From Syntrophus sp034006265 (GTDB lineage Bacteria > Desulfobacterota > Syntrophia > Syntrophales > Syntrophaceae), in the NCBI GenBank assembly GCA_034006265.1, contig JAVETB010000072.1, forward strand, positions 1 through 13,581: a DNA stretch of 13,581 nucleotides, given 5' to 3'. A program made the position numbers and the translations under genes. Below, in pieces: positions 6,713-13,552 of this stretch (the stretch's first letter is position 1; every line of letters starts with the position of its first letter). The notes under the pieces were generated by a model. It saw only the letters and a list, made by a program, of their open reading frames with translations. It was not told the DNA's origin and did no database searches.

Positions 6713-7432
6713 TTGAAATTCAAAAAAACTACGGGCATTCTCTGCCTGCTTGCTGCCGTCGTGTTTGTCCTCACCGGATCGGATCCGGTGAGGTCGGAAA
6801 AAACAGGGTATATCGCTGCCGCCCGCTTCACCGGCCTTCCATTGAAACCAGGCGTGCCTTCCGGGTGGACTCTGGACAAAACAGCCGGGCGCCCGGCCCT
6901 CGGTCTCAGGAAGAACGGAGATGCGGTCTTTCTTCATCTCGCCAGCGAAGGACGTTCCTCTTTCGGCATTAAGAAGGAAGTTCGGGTTGATATCCGCCAA
7001 TACCCCTACCTGACCTGGCGCTGGAGGGCAAACCGACTCCCGAAAGGCGGTGACGTCCGGCAAGGCAGCCGCGATGACCAGGCCCTTCAACTTTACATCG
7101 CATTTCAGCCCCTGGGATTTCCGGCAAAGCTCACAACGCCCGTTATCGGCTATATCTGGGACAATGAAGCCCCGAAAGGCTGGATGGGAAAAAGTCCCAA
7201 GGTCGGCGCAGACAAGGTTCGCTATATCGTAAGCCGCAATGGAACCGACACGCTGGGTACGTGGTATACGGAAAAACGCAATATCTATGAGGATTATCAA
7301 CGCCTTTTCAAGGACATCGCGGCAGAAAAACCCATGGGACTGACCCGGGGGATCGGCCTATACATTGATTCACAGGACACGAGAAGCCGCGCAGAGGGAG
7401 AGATTGGGGAAATCTATTTTTCAAAACGCTGA
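6713..7432 (+). CDS. DUF3047 family exported protein
   Basis: A 239-residue protein matching the DUF3047 pattern as I know it: YLTWRWRANRLPKGGDVR (residues ~99-116), a DDQALQLYIAFQ block, VIGYIWDNEAP, a VRYIVSRNG block, YEDYQRLF and a C-terminal IGLYIDSQDTRSRAEGEIGEIYF. The N terminus MKFKKTTGILCLLAAVVFVLTGSDPVRSE has a basic start and a hydrophobic core, which suggests a cleavable signal peptide and a periplasmic product. I see no proper lipobox. The molecular function of the family is not established. The C-terminal half has the look of a beta-sandwich carbohydrate- or ligand-binding fold, which is only inference. The start is TTG at 6713, supported by AGGAAG (6701-6706) 6 bases upstream and by the fit of the signal peptide. 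A perfect 12-bp-arm inverted repeat lies in codons ~19-27. Confidence 0.8.
   Translation: MKFKKTTGILCLLAAVVFVLTGSDPVRSEKTGYIAAARFTGLPLKPGVPSGWTLDKTAGRPALGLRKNGDAVFLHLASEGRSSFGIKKEVRVDIRQYPYLTWRWRANRLPKGGDVRQGSRDDQALQLYIAFQPLGFPAKLTTPVIGYIWDNEAPKGWMGKSPKVGADKVRYIVSRNGTDTLGTWYTEKRNIYEDYQRLFKDIAAEKPMGLTRGIGLYIDSQDTRSRAEGEIGEIYFSKR
6769..6793. repeat. Perfect inverted repeat, 12-bp arms with 1-base centre, inside the DUF3047 signal-peptide region
   Basis: CCTCACCGGATC (6769-6780), a single G (6781), then GATCCGGTGAGG (6782-6793) are exact reverse complements. Because of the symmetry the motif encodes T-G-S-D-P-V-R on both strands. It starts 56 bases into the gene. It could be a protein-binding site or form a small mRNA hairpin (the real loop would be a few bases, using fewer pairs), or be a remnant of a small repeat. 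Confidence 0.7.
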
Positions 7433-7441
7433 GTGTTTTTT
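7423..7441 (+). terminator. Weak terminator-like hairpin at the DUF3047 gene end
   Basis: AAAACGC (7423-7429) pairs with GTGTTTT (7433-7439), with one G-T pair, around the TGA stop codon as loop. The T-run continues to 7441. The stem is A+T-rich, so efficiency is uncertain. Downstream in the same gap a second inverted repeat, CCTTTTCA (7464-7471)/TGAAAAGG (7490-7497), precedes truA. Confidence 0.3.
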
Positions 7442-7558
7442 AAAAGCCGTGTGATAGTTAGGACCTTTTCAGAGGATCGACAGCGCCTTTGAAAAGGGAT
7501 TGGGGGAAGCCGGAAAAGGCGGCCGGGGGGGTCCCGTCCGGCGGAAAGAGAAAAGACG

Positions 7559-8437
7559 TTGCGGAAGGGAAAATCATCGGAAGAACGGAACGGCAGGGGA
7601 ACAACACCGGCAAAATACAAGCTGGTCCTGGAATATGACGGAACGGGATACAGCGGCTGGCAGATGCAGAAAAATGCGCGGAGCATCCAGGAAACCTTAA
7701 TTCGCGCTGCCGAAAAGATCCTCGGAACCCGCGTCGACATCCAGGGTGCAGGCCGAACGGACGCCGGTGTTCATGCTCTCGGCCAGGTGGCTCATCTGGA
7801 AACGGCCCGGAAAATGCCTCCAAGAAAGCTCCTGGAAAATCTCAACGACGCCCTTCCTTCCAGCATCAACATCCTGCAGGTTGAGGAGGCCGGCCCCCTG
7901 TTCCATGCCCGCCACTCCGCCCAACTCCGGAGCTACCTTTACGTTCTTTCCGGTCATCGTACCGCCTTCGGCAAGCGCTACGTCTGGTGGATCCGGGATC
8001 ATCTGGACCTGAAGAAGATGCAGGCCGCAAGCCAACTTTTTACCGGATTCCAGAATTTCGCATCCTTTGCCGACAAGCGTATCGACCGGCAGACATCCAC
8101 GCAGGTCAAAATCCACGCCTTGGAGCTGCAGGCGGTGGGAGACCTCGTCTTTTTCCGGGTAACCGGTTCCCATTTTCTCTGGAAAATGGTCCGTCGGATG
8201 GTTGGCGTTCTGGTCGAGGTGGGACGGGGAAATCTTTCCCTCCAGGATGTCCGGCAGATGCTGCAAAGCCCATCGGATGAACCGGCCCGTTTGACGGCGC
8301 CGCCCTCCGGCCTTTTTCTGGAACAGATCTTCTACGAGGGGGACACCCCGAAACCGCTTGCTCTCCCATTGACGCCCTGGTTTGCCATCGGCCGCCGTCC
8401 GTCAAGGGGATCCAACGATGTCTCTTCCCCCGGTTAG
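7559..8437 (+). CDS. truA: tRNA pseudouridine(38-40) synthase
   Basis: Isomerises uridines 38-40 in tRNA anticodon stems. The YKLVLEYDGTGYSGWQMQ N-terminal strand is at residues 20-37 and the catalytic block GAGRTDAGVHALGQ at 63-76, with nucleophile D68. A FHARHSAQLRSYLYVL block, FTGFQNFASF, RVTGSHFLWKMVRRMVGVLVEVGRG and the C-terminal GLFLEQIFYE are all in family order. At 292 residues it is slightly longer than E. coli TruA (270), with about 18 extra N-terminal residues and a short extra tail. The TTG at 7559 is the only usable start in the frame before the conserved strand (an upstream TGA is at 7490-7492). Its ribosome-binding site is poor (GGAAAGAG, ~8 bases or more away), so the true N terminus is uncertain. 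Confidence 0.92.
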   Translation: MRKGKSSEERNGRGTTPAKYKLVLEYDGTGYSGWQMQKNARSIQETLIRAAEKILGTRVDIQGAGRTDAGVHALGQVAHLETARKMPPRKLLENLNDALPSSINILQVEEAGPLFHARHSAQLRSYLYVLSGHRTAFGKRYVWWIRDHLDLKKMQAASQLFTGFQNFASFADKRIDRQTSTQVKIHALELQAVGDLVFFRVTGSHFLWKMVRRMVGVLVEVGRGNLSLQDVRQMLQSPSDEPARLTAPPSGLFLEQIFYEGDTPKPLALPLTPWFAIGRRPSRGSNDVSSPG

Positions 8438-8526
8438 GTCAGATTTCAAGGCACCCGGAACAAGAACCAAGACGAGCGGCAGGAGGCAATGGGTAGCTTT
8501 CTTCCAGTGTTGGTCCCGCGGTTCGT

Positions 8527-9531
8527 TTAACAGAACATCCTGACGAATTTTTCAAACAGTTCGGGTTGAAAATGGCCGAGCATCTCTTCCTTCATCACCT
8601 TCAGCGCAGGGAAAGGTGCGATGGGCTTCTTGTAAGAACGCCCCGAGGTCAGAGCGTCGTACACGTCGGCAATGGAGCAGATCCGCGCATAAACATGGAT
8701 CTTGTCCTCCCGCAGTGCCGCTGGATAGCCGCTTCCGTCAGCCCGCTCATGATGCTCCAGGACCACGAGTTTGCATTCTTCACTCAGTTCTTGCGCTTCA
8801 TTGAGAATATCAAACCCATAAACCGGGTGGTTCATCATCTGCCGCATCTCCTCGTCCGTCAGTTTGCCCGGTTTGTTGATATAGCTGGAGTCGATGCGGA
8901 CCTTGCCAAGGTCGTGAAGAAAAAAGGCCGCACCGAGCTCACGCATATTGTGGTCGCTCGACCGGCCGAAAACGGCCTTGCACAGGGAAACCGACAGCAT
9001 GCCGACATTGACGGAATGGGTGTACGTGTAATAGTCGTGGGAGGTAATCTCAAGAAGATGCTGCAGCAGATCCTCTTCCGAGGTCATCAGGTCGACCACC
9101 TCATAGATGGCCCCTTTTGCCGTGTGGATGTTTTCCGCCGTCGGGCTCTCCAGGAGACGCTCCATTAGAATGAGACAGGATTTTCGAACAATGCCGGCCT
9201 TTTCCCGGGGGGAGATCCGGGAATTGCCGATCGCCTCCTTCAGTTCGGCAGGGATCAGGGGTTCGGCATTCCAGGCCGGCCGGCTGGATACGACCTTTTC
9301 TGGATGTTCAGAGAGCTCAGGCTCCTCCGCTACGGCTGGTGCGGGAGGTTGAACCTCACACAGAGCCATATCCACGACAACTTCGTCAATACCCGCTTTA
9401 AGAATGCGCCGAATATCCCCTTCGGAAGAAAGAACAAAGGAGTTTCTGAAAAAAGGATGGTGGTGCCAAGGCATATCGAGAATGACGTGCATCCCAACCT
9501 TCAGATCCCGTGCTTTTACCCGCTTGCGCAT
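8527..9531 (-). CDS. DUF3391 / HD-GYP domain protein, probable cyclic-di-GMP phosphodiesterase
   Basis: A 334-residue soluble protein. Residues 1-60 (RVKARDLKVGMHVILD... to the VVVDMALCEV strand) match the DUF3391 domain that often precedes HD-GYP domains. Residues ~61-90 are a low-complexity Pro/Glu-rich linker. The HD-GYP domain follows, with H172, HD at 206-207 (FFLHDLGKVRID), H235 (NHPVYG), HH at 260-261 within HHERADGSGYP, and D289 in IADVYDALTS. All expected metal-binding and GYP residues are present, so the enzyme should be active, degrading c-di-GMP to pGpG or GMP. There is no membrane segment or receiver domain, so the input signal is unknown. The ATG has AGGGA about 6-7 bases upstream. 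It lies 140 bases downstream of rnd on the same strand and is possibly co-transcribed. I see no convincing terminator between it and convergent truA. Confidence 0.9.
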   Translation of the reverse strand: MRKRVKARDLKVGMHVILDMPWHHHPFFRNSFVLSSEGDIRRILKAGIDEVVVDMALCEVQPPAPAVAEEPELSEHPEKVVSSRPAWNAEPLIPAELKEAIGNSRISPREKAGIVRKSCLILMERLLESPTAENIHTAKGAIYEVVDLMTSEEDLLQHLLEITSHDYYTYTHSVNVGMLSVSLCKAVFGRSSDHNMRELGAAFFLHDLGKVRIDSSYINKPGKLTDEEMRQMMNHPVYGFDILNEAQELSEECKLVVLEHHERADGSGYPAALREDKIHVYARICSIADVYDALTSGRSYKKPIAPFPALKVMKEEMLGHFQPELFEKFVRMFC

Positions 9532-9671
9532 CTTGTTCCCTGAAGTCCGGTTTCAGTGTGTCGTTTCATTCCGCTTTGCATCATCCCCATGGACTCATCG
9601 GCCCTGGCGCCTGCATGTCGCGGCGACACGATTTCGTTCCCTCGTGATGCTTCTGAAAAGACAACCCGGCA

Positions 9672-10541
9672 TCATCCGTCGGCGAAAAGAGTTTTTCCCA
9701 GTTCGCTGCCATAAAGACTGGCCTTGTCCGAAGGCAGAATATTGGCGGACTGCAATTCCTCCCCGGATTGCCAGTCGGCTCTGCTCAGGGATAGGATCTC
9801 CTGGTCGGACAGAATCAGGAACATCGCCCGATTGGTCTGTTTCGCCTTTTTAAAACGCCAACGGTAAAGCCTTTTCAAGCGTTCCTGCTGCCCCTTCGTC
9901 AGGGTGTCAAACCCCTTGATTTTCCGATGTCCAAGCATATCAAGGGTCTTTTCCCGCCAACTGACGGTCGTCATCCCGTCAAACGCCTTCTGGGCCTGAT
10001 CCCTCATGCCCTGCCGGCAGAGCTTCTCATCCAGCTGCCGGTACAGATCAGCCAGAAAGGTGGTATCCTGAACCGCATACTTTAATTGACTTTCCGAAAG
10101 GGGCCGTACTTCCCATTTCGACCGCTGCATTTCCTTCGATTTCTTGATTTCAACGCCCAGATAATGCCCCACGATGTGCGAAAGGGCCAGATACCGGCAG
10201 CCCAGGATATGGGCCGCACGCTGGGTATCAAACAGGTTATTGAATTCAAAACCGTAATCCCGTTTTAAAATCCGGATGTCGTTATCACCGGCATGAGTAA
10301 TCTTAAGCAGACGGGGGTTGGCCAAATACGACCGAAGGAACGAAAGGTCAATTCCGTTGAGAGGATCAAGGACATAGGTCCGCTTTGCCGCCCGGATCTG
10401 AACCAGGCAGAGTTTCTCCCGGAAATAGTGGAGGGAATCATATTCCGTATCCAGGGCGATGAGCGACGATTGATCCATATCAGCCATCGCTTCTGCCACC
10501 TTGGCGACGCTGTCTACCCAAAGCCAGGAATCCCCCGTCAT
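9672..10541 (-). CDS. rnd: Ribonuclease D (DEDDy 3'-5' exoribonuclease with one HRDC domain)
   Basis: A 3'-5' exonuclease acting on tRNA precursors and other small RNAs. Exo motifs are I, ALDTEYDS with D31 and E33 (Tyr where Phe is usual); II, THAGDNDIRIL with D88 as the probable ligand; and III, YAVQDTTFL with Y155 and D159. The ALSHIVGHYLGVEI stretch before motif III is typical of RNase D, although the usual K-x-x-Q-x-SDW block reads KEMQRSKWEVRPLS. Residues ~215-285 resemble one HRDC domain (LKRLYRWRFKKAKQTNRAMFLILSDQEILSLSR). At 289 residues it is shorter than E. coli RNase D (375, two HRDC domains) but matches many non-gamma homologues. The ATG is preceded by AAGGGG at a rather long spacing of ~10 bases. 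A promoter candidate lies in the divergent region upstream. Confidence 0.88.
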   Translation of the reverse strand: MTGDSWLWVDSVAKVAEAMADMDQSSLIALDTEYDSLHYFREKLCLVQIRAAKRTYVLDPLNGIDLSFLRSYLANPRLLKITHAGDNDIRILKRDYGFEFNNLFDTQRAAHILGCRYLALSHIVGHYLGVEIKKSKEMQRSKWEVRPLSESQLKYAVQDTTFLADLYRQLDEKLCRQGMRDQAQKAFDGMTTVSWREKTLDMLGHRKIKGFDTLTKGQQERLKRLYRWRFKKAKQTNRAMFLILSDQEILSLSRADWQSGEELQSANILPSDKASLYGSELGKTLFADG

Positions 10542-10621
10542 AAACCAACAACCCCTTGTCTTTTCAACGCCCGTGCCATCCAGAATCCTTTGTCCATCTC
10601 GAAATCGTCTGAAGTTTATTG

Positions 10622-10652
10622 ACTATAAAACACAATTAACCGAAATGTGCAA
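10622..10652 (-). promoter_or_regulatory. Candidate rnd promoter
   Basis: Read on the - strand, TTGCAC (10652-10647) is followed after 19 bases by TATAGT (10627-10622), five of six matches to the -10 consensus. It lies in the A+T-rich divergent region about 80 bases before the rnd start. The spacer is longer than ideal. Confidence 0.35.
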
Positions 10653-10713
10653 TAAAATCATAAACTACTGCAGAGGAAAAGGCACAAAAAAAATGTGGAT
10701 ATTTTTTTCGAAG

Positions 10714-10719
10714 TATAAT
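10714..10719 (+). promoter_or_regulatory. Perfect -10 hexamer upstream of the aminotransferase gene
   Basis: TATAAT at 10714-10719 lies about 53 bases before the ATG at 10772, in a markedly A+T-rich stretch. No good -35 is seen at 16-18 bases upstream (TGTGGA at 10694-10699 is only 14 away), so an activator or the A-rich upstream DNA may contribute. A TTGACT at 10619-10624 is too far away to pair with it. Confidence 0.4.
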
Positions 10720-10757
10720 AACCATAAACCTTTCATTTTTAATAGAATTCTTGGAAA

Positions 10758-10766
10758 GAGAAGGTG
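10758..10766 (+). promoter_or_regulatory. Ribosome-binding site favouring the ATG start at 10772
   Basis: GAGAAGGTG at 10758-10766 lies 5 bases before ATG at 10772. The longer frame opens at TTG 10751, but that codon has no purine-rich site in front of it (an A/T stretch only). The ATG also places the conserved M-R-L-D-I start at residue 1. Confidence 0.6.
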
Positions 10767-10771
10767 TGTTT

Positions 10772-12082
10772 ATGAGACTGGATATTGCCAAAGGCGGGAC
10801 CGGCTTGGTTTATGAAATCCGCAATATCGTCAATGTAGCCAACCGGCTTAAGGAATACGGAATAGAAGTCATCTGGGAAAATATCGGCGATCCCATCCAG
10901 AAGGGAGAACAGATTCCTGAATGGATGAAACAAACCCTCACGGAAATCATGCAGGACGACCTTTCCTACGGTTACTCGCCGACAAAAGGCATGCTTGAAA
11001 CCCGCAGGTTTCTGGCCGAGCGAACCAATCAGCGCGGGAAAATACAGATCACTCCGGAAGACATCATTTTCTTCAACGGACTGGGTGATGCGATCGCCCG
11101 CTCCTACAGCGCCATCCGGGTCGATGCCCGGATCATCATGCCGGAGCCCACCTACTCCACCCATTTTCTGGCTGAGGTGCTCCATGCATCCTTTCCACCC
11201 AACACCTACCGGATGAATCCCTACCAGCACTGGCATCCGGACATCAAAGAACTGGAACAGAAGGTCAAAAGCTACCGATCCATCGTAGGAATCCTTGTGA
11301 TCAACCCCGATAATCCCACCGGGTTCGTCTATCCGGAGGAGGCCCTCCGGGAGATTGTGGAGATCGCCAGAAAATACGACCTCTTCCTTATTGTCGATGA
11401 GACGTACCACAACATCGTTTATAACGGCAAGGAAACCGTCCCCCTGTCGGACATCATCGGGGATGTTCCGGGTGTCAGCCTGAAGGGAATTTCAAAGGAA
11501 TTTCCCTGGCCTGGATCCCGGTGCGGCTGGATGGAAATCTACAATGCGGACAAGGATGAACGTTTCGCCAATTATATGGGGGCCATTCTGGACCAGAAGA
11601 TGTCTGAAGTCTGCTCTACCACGCTTCCCCAGATTTCGATCCCTAAAATCATGACGCACCCGGAATACCAGGGATATCTGAACCAGCGGCTCCGCCATTA
11701 CGAGCGGTTTTCCAATCTGGCATACGAGCTGCTGAAGGACGTCCCCTACATCATGGTCAATAAGCCCAACGGAGCCTTTTATCTCACGGTCGTTTTCAAT
11801 GAGGCGGTTCTGAACGGTCGGCAGAAGCTCAAGATCGAAAATCCGGACATCCGCCAGTTCATTGAACAGATGGTACCCGAACCCATTGAATTCGACAAGC
11901 GCTTTGTCTATTACCTCCTGGGAGCTACCGGGATCTGCGTGGTGCCTTTGACGTCCTTCTTTACCTCCCTTCCCGGCTTCCGGATGACTCTGTTGAGCCA
12001 GGACGAAGCCCAGTTCGAATATACGGTCCGAACGGTTGCCCAGAAGGTTGTGGAATACATCGAGTCGATAAAACTGGCCTAG
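10772..12082 (+). CDS. Pyridoxal-phosphate-dependent aminotransferase, class I/II fold
   Basis: Fold-type I aminotransferase of 436 residues from the chosen ATG. The PLP-site features are all visible: N178 in NPDNPTG, D209 in LIVDETYHN (pairs with the pyridine nitrogen), Y212, the Schiff-base lysine K242 in GISKEFPWPGSRCGW, phosphate-side R250, and substrate-carboxylate R404 in LPGFRMTLL. The N-terminal VYEIRNIVNVANRLKEYGIEVIWENIGDP block shows a longer than usual run before the G-DP motif, and an insert near residues 340-380 is also longer than in AspC. The substrate cannot be read from the sequence: alanine, aspartate, aromatic or a more specialised amino acid are all possible. It stands alone with its own promoter region and may be followed by the PilZ gene 155 bases later. 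Confidence 0.88.
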   Translation: MRLDIAKGGTGLVYEIRNIVNVANRLKEYGIEVIWENIGDPIQKGEQIPEWMKQTLTEIMQDDLSYGYSPTKGMLETRRFLAERTNQRGKIQITPEDIIFFNGLGDAIARSYSAIRVDARIIMPEPTYSTHFLAEVLHASFPPNTYRMNPYQHWHPDIKELEQKVKSYRSIVGILVINPDNPTGFVYPEEALREIVEIARKYDLFLIVDETYHNIVYNGKETVPLSDIIGDVPGVSLKGISKEFPWPGSRCGWMEIYNADKDERFANYMGAILDQKMSEVCSTTLPQISIPKIMTHPEYQGYLNQRLRHYERFSNLAYELLKDVPYIMVNKPNGAFYLTVVFNEAVLNGRQKLKIENPDIRQFIEQMVPEPIEFDKRFVYYLLGATGICVVPLTSFFTSLPGFRMTLLSQDEAQFEYTVRTVAQKVVEYIESIKLA

Positions 12083-12237
12083 CCGGGGGTTGCACGTTGC
12101 ACGTTGATTTGAAAGGATTGAAGGCCGGCGGTTGAAAAAGGCCGGGACAGGCTGGGGCATGCAGCTGAGCAGGCGAAGCCGTCAAGGCATGCCGGATAAC
12201 GGCGGATTGGGATAAAGGCGGGAAAAGGATTGGAAGC
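12083..12237 (+). other. Structured spacer before the PilZ gene
   Basis: Contains a short tandem heptamer (GTTGCAC at 12089-12095 and 12096-12102, then GTTG). It also has a CCGGC/GCCGG hairpin (12125-12145) and a perfect 7-bp inverted repeat, GGCATGC (12156-12162)/GCATGCC (12187-12193), enclosing GGC-GAA-GCC (12172-12180). No T-run follows any of them. I checked for the c-di-GMP-I riboswitch blocks and do not see them. Confidence 0.5.
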
Positions 12238-12924
12238 GTGAGGGCAGGATCCCAGCTCGATGTCGTTCTGGAAAGTGATTTATACAAGGAGCGTGTAGTC
12301 GCGAGAAAAGCGATGGTCTATGAAGTTCAGGACCAGCGGATCATCATCTCCCAGACATCCCCTCCCCTGCATCGAAGGCATACCGGCATTCGCGTGAACG
12401 CCAGCTATCTTCTCAAAGTCGGTGACCCGGAAAACAGGCAGGCCATCCGCATGGGGATCCCTGCAACCATCGTGGAATACCAGGAGGCCTATCCCCTCTC
12501 TTCATCAAACGTTGTACCTGCCTTCGTTCTGAAACAGACGGGCGAACCGGCGGAAATCAACCTTCGGACCCACTATCGGGTGCGACCGCCATCCAGCAGT
12601 GATCTCCTTCTCCTTGTCAACGGAGAAATGGTGAACCTGATCAATCTCTCCCTGGGCGGCATCCAGTACAGCCATCGACGGGGGAATCCACCCACGGAAT
12701 ATGGAAATGTCACCCTGACACTACAGTCCGGCGGCAGGGCATACCAAACCGATGGGAAGGTCGTCCGGATCAGCTCTTTCGCTGCAGCGGCCGTGCGTGC
12801 CCAGGAGATGGAATACGTCACGGTCAGGTTCCTGGAAAAAAATCGCGACCTGGAATTCTTTCTCGGGAAAAAGATCCTGATGATTGAACGGCAATTGATT
12901 TCAGAGGGCAAGATTGTCGATTAA
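12238..12924 (+). CDS. PilZ domain protein (YcgR-like), cyclic-di-GMP receptor
   Basis: A 228-residue soluble protein. The N-terminal ~100 residues (GSQLDVVLES... VNASYLLK...) resemble the YcgR/PilZN beta domain. The C-terminal PilZ domain has the RxxxR switch as R110-T-H-Y-R114 and the [D/N]xSxxG motif as N136-L-S-L-G-G141, so c-di-GMP binding is expected. In the family such proteins adjust flagellar motor, surface motility or exopolysaccharide output by contacting partner proteins. No flagellar or pilus genes are adjacent, so the target is unknown. The start is GTG at 12238 with AAGGA (12225-12229) 8 bases upstream. There is no good ATG before the conserved N-terminal strand. It shares the signalling molecule with the HD-GYP protein at 8527-9531 but is not in its operon. 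Confidence 0.87.
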   Translation: MRAGSQLDVVLESDLYKERVVARKAMVYEVQDQRIIISQTSPPLHRRHTGIRVNASYLLKVGDPENRQAIRMGIPATIVEYQEAYPLSSSNVVPAFVLKQTGEPAEINLRTHYRVRPPSSSDLLLLVNGEMVNLINLSLGGIQYSHRRGNPPTEYGNVTLTLQSGGRAYQTDGKVVRISSFAAAAVRAQEMEYVTVRFLEKNRDLEFFLGKKILMIERQLISEGKIVD

Positions 12925-13134
12925 CGCATCACAAACCGGAATATTTGCACAACTTAGAATTTTGTTTGAACCCCAAATGGGTAAAAACGCAATTCATTAA
13001 CTGTTAATCTTCTTGTGGAACGCTCACCATTCCTGAAACGCGGCAAAGGACCGTTGTGCCGGATACTTCAAATCTGAACGGGCACAGGAAAAGCGGTCAA
13101 GAAAAAAGGTTTCCTGACGGCTACGCATTCGTAG

Positions 13135-13180
13135 AAAATGCTTGAATCAGTCATTCAACGGGTGAAGCATGTTTTCTTTT
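13135..13180 (+). terminator. Candidate terminator downstream of the PilZ gene
   Basis: An inner perfect stem TTGAAT (13142-13147)/ATTCAA (13153-13158) has a 5-base loop. It sits inside an outer pairing of AAAATGC (13135-13141) with GCAT-G-TTTT (13167-13175, one bulged G), and is followed by CTTTT. There is an unpaired stretch of about 8 bases on the 3' side between the stems. It lies about 210 bases after the PilZ stop. Confidence 0.35.
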
Positions 13181-13360
13181 GACCACGAACTCATCGTCAA
13201 TTTCCAGATCACAGATCAGTAATGTCCGGTTAGAATTTTGCGTAAGCGATTGAGAATTATGGCCATCTTCGTTTTTTGGTTTTGGTGAAAAATAATTTGG
13301 ATCCAATTGAATATTTTACTTGACAAATCAAGCATTTAGCGGGGCGATTTTTCGTAAATA

Positions 13361-13366
13361 TATAAT
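13361..13366 (+). promoter_or_regulatory. Perfect -10 hexamer in an A+T-rich block
   Basis: TATAAT at 13361-13366 is embedded in a long A/T stretch. TTGACA at 13320-13325 is 35 bases away, too far for one promoter. A poor TTAGCG (13336-13341) is at 19 bases. It would transcribe the small ORF at 13385 or whatever follows the window. Confidence 0.35.
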
Positions 13367-13384
13367 ATTACGGAGAATAATCGA

Positions 13385-13468
13385 ATGCCCTACACTTGGA
13401 TCCCTGGAAAAACAAAGCAAAAACACAAGACTCACGTAAACCTTATGGCACCTGTTGAGCCAATTTAA
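13385..13468 (+). CDS. Possible 27-residue leader peptide or small protein
   Basis: ATG to TAA encodes 27 residues beginning MPYTWIPGKTKQKHK, lysine-rich and with no family that I recognise. GGAG (13372-13375) lies 9 bases upstream and a TATAAT lies 19 bases upstream of the start codon, so expression signals are better than expected by chance. A weak hairpin with a pyrimidine tail follows at 13481. It could be a leader peptide for a gene outside the window, a small protein, or accidental. Confidence 0.25.
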   Translation: MPYTWIPGKTKQKHKTHVNLMAPVEPI

Positions 13469-13480
13469 CACTCTGATTGT

Positions 13481-13499
13481 CCCTTAAACAGGGCCTTTT
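13481..13499 (+). terminator. Weak terminator-like hairpin
   Basis: CCCT (13481-13484) pairs with AGGG (13490-13493) around TAAAC, followed by CCTTTTC and a long pyrimidine tract. The four-pair stem is short, so this is tentative. Confidence 0.25.
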
Positions 13500-13552
13500 C
13501 GTTTCTTCTTCTCAATCAATCAACCCAAAAAATCACTGTGCTCGACACTTCC

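Noticed and set aside
10751..10771. TTG start for the aminotransferase at 10751
   Set aside because: No ribosome-binding site lies before it, whereas ATG at 10772 has GAGAAGGTG 5 bases upstream.
12083..12237. c-di-GMP riboswitch before the PilZ gene
   Set aside because: The conserved GEMM blocks (the GGCAAACC-type and GACGCAAAGCC-type segments and the receptor loop) are not present.
13446..13460. Sigma-54 promoter (TGGCAC-N5-GAGC)
   Set aside because: The GG-N10-GC spacing is met, but the -12 element is poor and it lies inside the small ORF. Chance is likely.
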